Origin: Deinococcus marmoris DSM 12784
GTDB lineage: Bacteria; Deinococcota; Deinococci; Deinococcales; Deinococcaceae
Length of the DNA: 23,654 bases
Direction of reading: 5' to 3'
Assembly (NCBI RefSeq): GCF_000701405.1
Contig: NZ_JNIV01000072.1
Coordinates: 1 to 23,654, forward strand
Below, one piece after another: positions 18,887 to 23,654 of the stretch. Within the stretch, counting starts at the first letter, position 1, and each line of letters opens with the position of its first letter. Below the pieces are notes generated by a model. That model did not search any database and was not told the DNA's origin. It saw only the letters and a list, made by a program, of their open reading frames with translations. The translations under genes were made by a program, and so were the position numbers.

Positions 18887-20005
18887 TCAGAGCCGCGCCC
18901 GGACCTCGAAGCCCACGCCGCGCAGGATGCCCGCCGCCTGCGCCACGGCGTCGGCAGATTCCAGACCCAGACGCAGTGCCCCGCCTTCCTCACGGATCGC
19001 CAGGACCTCAATGTCCTTGATGTTCACCCCCGCCGCGCCCAGCGTCTGGGTCACGACGCCGATCTGGTTGGGTTTGTCGGGCACGGCCACCACCAGATCG
19101 TATTTCTGCGGCAGCAGGCTGCGGCGCACCACTGGCAGGCTGTCGCGGGTGCGTTTGCCCTCGTAGGCGGCGGCCAGCAGTTCCTCGGGTTCCTCCAAAT
19201 CGGCCTCAAGTCGGTCCAACTGGTATCTGAAGCGCCTCAGCGCCTCACGCAACGCCCCCTTGTTTTCCACCACCATGTCGCGGCTCATGCGCGGATCGCC
19301 GCTGGCCACGCGGGTCAGGTCGCGGAAGCCCCCTGCAGCCAGCAAACTTAAACGCTCGTCGCGGGCCACCATATGGGTCAGGGCCAGACTGGCCAGATAC
19401 GGCAGGTGGCTGACGGTGGCCACCAGCGCGTCGTGGGCATCGGGCGGCATCACCACCGGGGCGGCCCCCAGCCCCTCCACCAGCGTGCGGGCGCGGCTCA
19501 GGGCGGTCAATGGGGTCTGATCGGTGGGCGTCAGCACCCAGACGGCGTTTTCCAGCAGCGCGGCGTTGGCGTGGGTGACCCCGCCGCGTTCGCTGCCTGC
19601 CATCGGATGCCCGGCCACGAAGTTGCGGACCTTCAACCGCTCCATCTCGGCGGCGATTCCGCCCTTGACGCTGCCCACGTCGGTCACCAGCGCTGCCGGG
19701 TTCAGGAAGGGGGCCAGTTCGTTTGCCAGTGGGATCAGGGCGCGCATCGGGGCGGCCAGAATCACCAGATCGGCGTCGCGCAGCCACTCTCCTGCCGCAG
19801 GGCGCACCTCGTCCACCAGTCCCAGCGCCTCGGCCTCGCGCAGCACGTCCATGCTGGCGTCCATGCCGATCACGTGGCGGGCCAGGAAACGCTGGCGCAG
19901 GCCCATTGCCACGCTGCCGCCGATCAGCCCCACCCCGGCCACCACCGCCGTCCCGAACAGCGGTGCGGGGGTCACGGGCGCGGGGAAAAGGTCCGTTTCG
20001 GGCAT
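18887..20005 (-). CDS. tyrA: Prephenate dehydrogenase with C-terminal ACT domain
   Basis: TyrA oxidatively decarboxylates prephenate to 4-hydroxyphenylpyruvate in tyrosine synthesis. The Rossmann motif is GVGLIGGS (24-31). Catalytic His133 lies in AGHPMAGSERGG, TDVGSVKG precedes it, and SHLPY (199-203) follows. An ACT domain (about 302-370, DLVVAVPDKPNQIGVVTQTL) probably gives feedback control by tyrosine. The length of 372 is normal for the ACT-bearing form. ATG 20005 has a TAGCCT box seven bases upstream and no Shine-Dalgarno site. No other aromatic-pathway gene is adjacent. Confidence 0.95.
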   Translation of the reverse strand: MPETDLFPAPVTPAPLFGTAVVAGVGLIGGSVAMGLRQRFLARHVIGMDASMDVLREAEALGLVDEVRPAAGEWLRDADLVILAAPMRALIPLANELAPFLNPAALVTDVGSVKGGIAAEMERLKVRNFVAGHPMAGSERGGVTHANAALLENAVWVLTPTDQTPLTALSRARTLVEGLGAAPVVMPPDAHDALVATVSHLPYLASLALTHMVARDERLSLLAAGGFRDLTRVASGDPRMSRDMVVENKGALREALRRFRYQLDRLEADLEEPEELLAAAYEGKRTRDSLPVVRRSLLPQKYDLVVAVPDKPNQIGVVTQTLGAAGVNIKDIEVLAIREEGGALRLGLESADAVAQAAGILRGVGFEVRARL

Positions 20006-20012
20006 GACGGGG

Positions 20013-20018
20013 AGGCTA
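20013..20018 (-). promoter_or_regulatory. Leaderless-type -10 box of tyrA
   Basis: TAGCCT on the minus strand is followed by seven bases and ATG 20005. Confidence 0.55.
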
Positions 20019-20082
20019 GCACGGCGGGGGTGGGGCGGTTTTGGACCTGTGCAGGCTCTGCCTCAAGTGACGCTCTGGCGCT

Positions 20083-20096
20083 GTGGGGCTGCCCGA
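20083..20096 (+). repeat. 14-bp direct repeat, copy 1
   Basis: GTGGGGCTGCCCGA, identical to 20483-20496, 400 bp away. The pair brackets most of the intergenic repeat-rich region. Confidence 0.7.
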
Positions 20097-20223
20097 GTTC
20101 TAGCTTTCGCTTGCTGCGCGTCACGGTGAATGGGGTAGGGAAGTCAGGAGGGTTTGTGCTGTCCAGCAGGAGGGCGTGCTGCGCCCGCCACCCCCCTCTC
20201 CTACGGAGCTGTACCAGTCCCAG

Positions 20224-20244
20224 CCTCCCCCGCAAGAGGGGAGG
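20224..20244. repeat. 7-bp inverted repeat (hairpin)
   Basis: CCTCCCC and GGGGAGG flank CGCAAGA. No T-run follows. Confidence 0.6.
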
Positions 20245-20464
20245 AGCCGAAAGTCAGGCCATCTTGCTTCATCCAACCCGTGAAATCGCCAATGAAACAG
20301 CAACCGAAGGCCGTCGGGCGCGAAGCGGACGGGCCGCATTGAGCGTCACGGAGCCGGGCATCAGCCCCGGAAGCCGCCGCCCACTTCCGCCTGCTACAGC
20401 CGAGAACTCGTGCCTAGCGCAGCGCTGCTCTGCCTCGCAGCTTTGCAAGTCCCCCTGCCCCCCT

Positions 20465-20488
20465 GGGGTAGGGGGCTGGGGGGTGGGG
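20465..20488 (+). other. Canonical G-quadruplex motif
   Basis: G4-TA-G5-CT-G6-T-G4 has four tracts of at least four G with loops of 2, 2 and 1 bases, a sequence expected to fold very stably. It starts about 130 bp before the ABC transporter start codon, on its coding strand. Confidence 0.75.
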
Positions 20489-20496
20489 CTGCCCGA
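20483..20496 (+). repeat. 14-bp direct repeat, copy 2
   Basis: GTGGGGCTGCCCGA, identical to 20083-20096; its first bases overlap the G-quadruplex. Confidence 0.7.
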
Positions 20497-20584
20497 ACGA
20501 TATTTCGGCCCAGAATCCAGCAGTCATCCAGCTTCCCCGTATCAACTGCAACTTTCAGCGCACGCGTCCGAGGGCCTGCGCCTC

Positions 20585-20590
20585 TATGCT
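20585..20590 (+). promoter_or_regulatory. Leaderless-type -10 box of the ABC transporter operon
   Basis: TATGCT is followed by six bases and ATG 20597. It fixes the start of an otherwise much longer open frame. Confidence 0.6.
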
Positions 20591-20596
20591 GCCCGC

Positions 20597-21568
20597 ATGA
20601 GCGCCCCTCCCGCAATCATCGAAACCCATGAACTCCGCAAGGTTTACAAAGGCCGCGCGGTGGTGGACGGTCTGAATCTGCGCGTGCTGCCCGGCGAGGT
20701 CTTCGGCTTCCTGGGACCCAACGGCGCGGGCAAAAGCACCACCGTCAAGATGCTGCTGGGGCTGGTGCTGCCCACGGGCGGGCAAATCAGCGTTCTGGGC
20801 GGCTCCCCCGCCGATCCCGCCGTGCGCGCCCGCCTGGGCTTCCTGCCCGAGCAGTTCCGCTTCCAAACGTGGATGACTGCCGAGGAATTCCTGAATTTTC
20901 ATGGACGGCTGGCCGGAATGAAGGCCGACGAACTGCGCGCCCGCGTGCCACAGGTGCTGAAAACCGTGGGCCTGGGCGGACGCGGCACCGAGTCGCTGGG
21001 CGGCTACAGCAAAGGCATGTTGCAACGCTGCGGGCTGGCCGGAGCGATTCTGGCACGCCCCGAACTGGTCTTTTTAGACGAGCCGACGAGCGCCCTGGAC
21101 CCGATTGGCCGCGTGGAGGTGCGCGAGATCATTGAGGGGCTGCGGGCCAACGGCGTGGCCGTGTTCCTCAACTCCCATCTGCTTTCAGAGGTGGAACAGG
21201 TCTGTGACCGGGTGGCTTTCGTCAAGGAGGGCCGGGTGTTGCAGCAGGGCAGCATGCAGGAGCTGATGGGCGGCGTGATCCCAGTGGGCATCCGGGTGGA
21301 CGCTATCAAGCCTGGGTTGCTGGACGCGCTGGCCCGATTGGGCGAGGTTCGCCACACCGACACCCAGACCCCCGGACGCGCCGACATTGAGCTGTGGCTG
21401 CAACACGCGGACGCCGTGCCTGCGGTGGCCGACGCCATCCACGCCAGCGGCGCACGCCTGCACGCCCTGACCCCGCGCCGCCCGGACCTGGAAACGATGT
21501 TCCTGGAGTTGATCGAGGACCGCCCTGCCCCCGTCTCTACCGCTGCCCCGGAGGCCGTCCGTGCGTAA
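20597..21568 (+). CDS. ABC transporter ATP-binding protein
   Basis: This 323-residue ATPase subunit of an ABC-2 type exporter has Walker A GPNGAGKST (40-48), signature YSKGMLQR (137-144, a common variant of LSGGQ in this group), Walker B LVFLDEP (157-163), and the switch His194 (NSHLLSE). The C-terminal ~100 residues form the accessory domain of the CcmA/NatA-like group. The open frame extends back to 19373 across non-coding repeats; ATG 20597 is chosen from the domain start and the TATGCT box. It overlaps the permease gene by eight bases, so the two form one unit. The substrate is unknown. Confidence 0.95.
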   Translation: MSAPPAIIETHELRKVYKGRAVVDGLNLRVLPGEVFGFLGPNGAGKSTTVKMLLGLVLPTGGQISVLGGSPADPAVRARLGFLPEQFRFQTWMTAEEFLNFHGRLAGMKADELRARVPQVLKTVGLGGRGTESLGGYSKGMLQRCGLAGAILARPELVFLDEPTSALDPIGRVEVREIIEGLRANGVAVFLNSHLLSEVEQVCDRVAFVKEGRVLQQGSMQELMGGVIPVGIRVDAIKPGLLDALARLGEVRHTDTQTPGRADIELWLQHADAVPAVADAIHASGARLHALTPRRPDLETMFLELIEDRPAPVSTAAPEAVRA

Positions 21569-22433
21569 TGCCCTGCTCATCGCCGAACTCTCCCTGCGTG
21601 AGGCGGTCCGCAAACGGCTGGTCAGCGTGCTGCTGGTTCTCAGCGTGCTGTTTATCGGCTTTTACCTGTACGGCATTTACCGGCTGGAAATGAATCTGGA
21701 CGAGCGGGCCGTGAATGCTGGGCTGGACGGGCGCAGCACCACGGGGCTATCTAACGTTCCAGTCATGTACTCGGCCATGTTCGGCATGTATCTGGTGTAT
21801 TTCCTGGGCGCGCTGATGTCGGTGCTGTCCACCGTGGGCGCAGTCAGCGGCGACATCGAGAACGGCGTGATGCAGAGCGTGATTGCCCGCCCGATCAGCC
21901 GCGCTCAACTGGTACTGGGGCGCTGGATCGGCTTCACGGTGGTCAATGTGGTCTATGTGGCCCTGCTGGGCGTGTCGCTGCTCGTCGGCGTGTACGCCAT
22001 CACCGGCTACCTGCCCCCGGCCCCCGCCCCGGCCCTGGGCCTGATCCTGCTGTCGGTCACGCTGCTCACCGGATTGACGGTGCTGGGCAGCACGCTGTTC
22101 ACCACCCTCGCCAACGGCATCGGCGTGTTCGTGCTGTACGGTGCAGGCTTCACTGGGGGTATTCTCAGCGCCATCGGCACACTCTCGGACACCCCAATCC
22201 TGACTACGCTGGGGCGCGTCGCCAACACGGTCATGCCCACCAACGCGCTGTGGCTGGGGGCCAGTTACCTGTTGCAACCGGAGAGCCTGCTGGAGATCAG
22301 CCGGGCAGCGCGCGGGGCCAATCCCTTCTTCGCCTCGGACCCGATTCCGGCAGCGCTGGTCCTGTGGGCCGCCGTGCTAGCCGCGCTGGCCGTGGCGGCG
22401 GCGATGTGGCGTTTCAGTCGGCGCGACCTGTAG
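21561..22433 (+). CDS. ABC-2 type transporter permease
   Basis: This 290-residue permease partner of the preceding ATPase has six probable membrane spans (about 19-38, 70-95, 115-150, 155-180, 190-215, 265-285) and a long first extracytoplasmic loop. The motif GDIENGVMQSVIARPISRAQLVLGRW is typical of the ABC-2 permease coupling region. GTG 21561 overlaps the ATPase stop by eight bases (GTGCGTAA), supporting translational coupling. The pair probably exports a lipid, drug or polymer. No accessory gene is adjacent to reveal the cargo. Confidence 0.92.
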   Translation: MRNALLIAELSLREAVRKRLVSVLLVLSVLFIGFYLYGIYRLEMNLDERAVNAGLDGRSTTGLSNVPVMYSAMFGMYLVYFLGALMSVLSTVGAVSGDIENGVMQSVIARPISRAQLVLGRWIGFTVVNVVYVALLGVSLLVGVYAITGYLPPAPAPALGLILLSVTLLTGLTVLGSTLFTTLANGIGVFVLYGAGFTGGILSAIGTLSDTPILTTLGRVANTVMPTNALWLGASYLLQPESLLEISRAARGANPFFASDPIPAALVLWAAVLAALAVAAAMWRFSRRDL

Positions 22434-22507
22434 CTGGAAGGAGTCTCTGTCTCTACCCCTGACGCAACGATAGAGAGAGCCTGAAGTGGAAGAAGCGTTC
22501 AGCAGTC

Positions 22508-22538
22508 AACCCGCCCTGATATTTATTCGGGCGGGGTT
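22508..22538. terminator. Bidirectional hairpin between convergent genes
   Basis: AACCCGCCC (22508-22516) pairs with GGGCGGGGTT (22529-22538, one bulged G) around an AT-rich loop. Outer GAAGC/GCTTC arms can extend it. There is no strong T-run. It lies between the permease stop and the trkA stop and could stop transcription from both sides. Confidence 0.5.
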
Positions 22539-22598
22539 CAGCTTCAAGGTCTGGCCGTCATCTCTGAACGATGATCGAAGGTTTCCGCGCCTGGGACT

Positions 22599-23258
<660 letters not shown>

Positions 23259-23332
23259 TGGATGGGGTTTCCTTTGTGGAGATGTGGGGGCTTGGGACTT
23301 CGTTGGAGAGGTCTAAGGGTCTGAAAGTCTTA

Positions 23333-23654
23333 GAGCGCGTTTATAAAGGGTCAGACCCGGTGGCAAGCTTGAGGTGTGAAACGCAAGCCTTACTCGTCGG
23401 ACCTGACCCAAGCCCAGTTTAAGCGGCTCGAACCACTCCTCCCCTCTGCCAAGCCAGGAGGGCGGCCACGCACGGTCGATCTCTACGAGGTGCTGTGCGC
23501 GATCATGTACGTCTTGCAGGGCGGCATTGCCTGGAGAAACCTGCCGCATGACTTTCCAGCGTGGCAGACGGTGTATTCGTACTTTCGCCGTTTTGAAGCT
23601 GACGGTTCATGGGAGGCGATCAATCGCGTCCTGGTGCGGGAAACTCGGCAGGCA
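23333..23654 (+). mobile_element. Left end of an IS5-family insertion sequence (partial)
   Basis: The element contains the start of an IS5-type transposase. Its left tip is placed near 23333 (GAGCGCGTTTATAAA), preceded by TA at 23331-23332, which would fit the short TA-type target duplication common in this family. The right end is outside the window, so tip and duplication are unproven. A small palindrome GGGTCAGACCC (23348-23358) lies between tip and gene. Confidence 0.65.
23376..23654 (+). CDS. IS5-family transposase, N-terminal part (3' end outside window)
   Basis: The first 93 codons of a transposase or its OrfA. (M)KRKPYSSDLTQAQFKRLEPLL, then GGRPRTVDLYEVLCAIMYVL, WRNLPHDFPAWQTVYSYFRRF and DGSWEAINRVL are the DUF4096-type N-terminal helix-turn-helix segment of IS5/IS427-like elements. 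GTG 23376 is the most upstream sensible start after TGA codons; a GAGG precedes it closely. The frame is open to the end of the window. Many relatives make the full enzyme by programmed frameshift, which cannot be tested here. Confidence 0.88.
   Translation, partial: MKRKPYSSDLTQAQFKRLEPLLPSAKPGGRPRTVDLYEVLCAIMYVLQGGIAWRNLPHDFPAWQTVYSYFRRFEADGSWEAINRVLVRETRQA

Larger units (their letters stand above)
20019..20596. other. 578-bp non-coding, repeat-rich intergenic region
   Basis: No convincing gene is seen; the open frames here are short or out of codon character. It holds direct repeats (GTGGGGCTGCCCGA at 20083 and 20483; CAGGAGGG at 20145 and 20167; GCGTCACGG near 20117 and 20343), a hairpin CCTCCCC/GGGGAGG (20224-20244), a C/G hairpin at 20451-20475, a G-quadruplex motif, and the promoter of the downstream ABC genes at its end. 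It could be a degenerate non-autonomous repeat element; this is inference. Confidence 0.55.

Noticed and set aside
19373..20596. Upstream extension of the ABC ATPase frame
   Set aside because: Runs through tyrA antisense and repeats; the domain begins at 20597 right after a promoter box.

Overview
The window looks like chromosomal DNA of a Deinococcus species. The evidence is the high GC content, protein sequences of Deinococcus type, a putative bacillithiol S-transferase, and many genes preceded by a TANNNT -10 box only 5-8 nt before the start codon. That last arrangement is the signature of the leaderless mRNAs known to be common in Deinococcus. Genus is inferred, not proven. Both ends lie inside insertion sequences (an ISAs1-type transposase tail at the left, an IS5-type transposase head at the right), as expected for a draft contig broken at multicopy elements.

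Layout, left to right. 1-416: right end of an ISAs1-family element that cuts into the 3' end of an unrecognised helical-protein gene (385-1239, minus). 1240-2101: stand-alone rplS (ribosomal protein L19) with promoter, about 130-nt leader and strong terminator. 2192-4998: a subtilisin-like lipoprotein protease and a divergent DUF2227 membrane protein, separated by a G-rich region. 5015-7146 (minus): a compact set mazG-like / yfiT-like / Nudix / YkgJ-like, the first three translationally coupled. It resembles a housecleaning and redox operon. 7246-7749 (minus): DUF4384 lipoprotein. 7943-9904: FtsH-type AAA+ protease. 9891-12244 (minus): EAL-domain c-di-GMP phosphodiesterase and MscS channel. 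12406-12774: small hypothetical protein. 12895-13551 (minus): family 2 glycosyltransferase, divergent from argS (13636-15465). 15556-16371 (minus): AAC(3)-family acetyltransferase. 16566-20005 (minus): alpha/beta hydrolase, acyltransferase-3 membrane protein and tyrA with an ACT domain. 20019-20596: a repeat-rich non-coding stretch with a strong G-quadruplex motif. 20597-22433: ABC-2 type exporter (ATPase plus permease, overlapping). 22599-23258 (minus): TrkA/KtrA potassium-channel regulator, with an IS5-family element starting just upstream.

Most genes are housekeeping or envelope/stress functions. I found no CRISPR array, tRNA, rRNA, prophage or recognisable defence island. The most informative signals are the repeated leaderless-promoter architecture (which also corrects several start codons), the mazG/yfiT/Nudix/YkgJ cluster, the G-quadruplex and repeat-rich intergenic region, simple repeats (C8 tract and 15-bp tandem repeat) at the 5' end of the acyltransferase gene, and IS damage at both borders.
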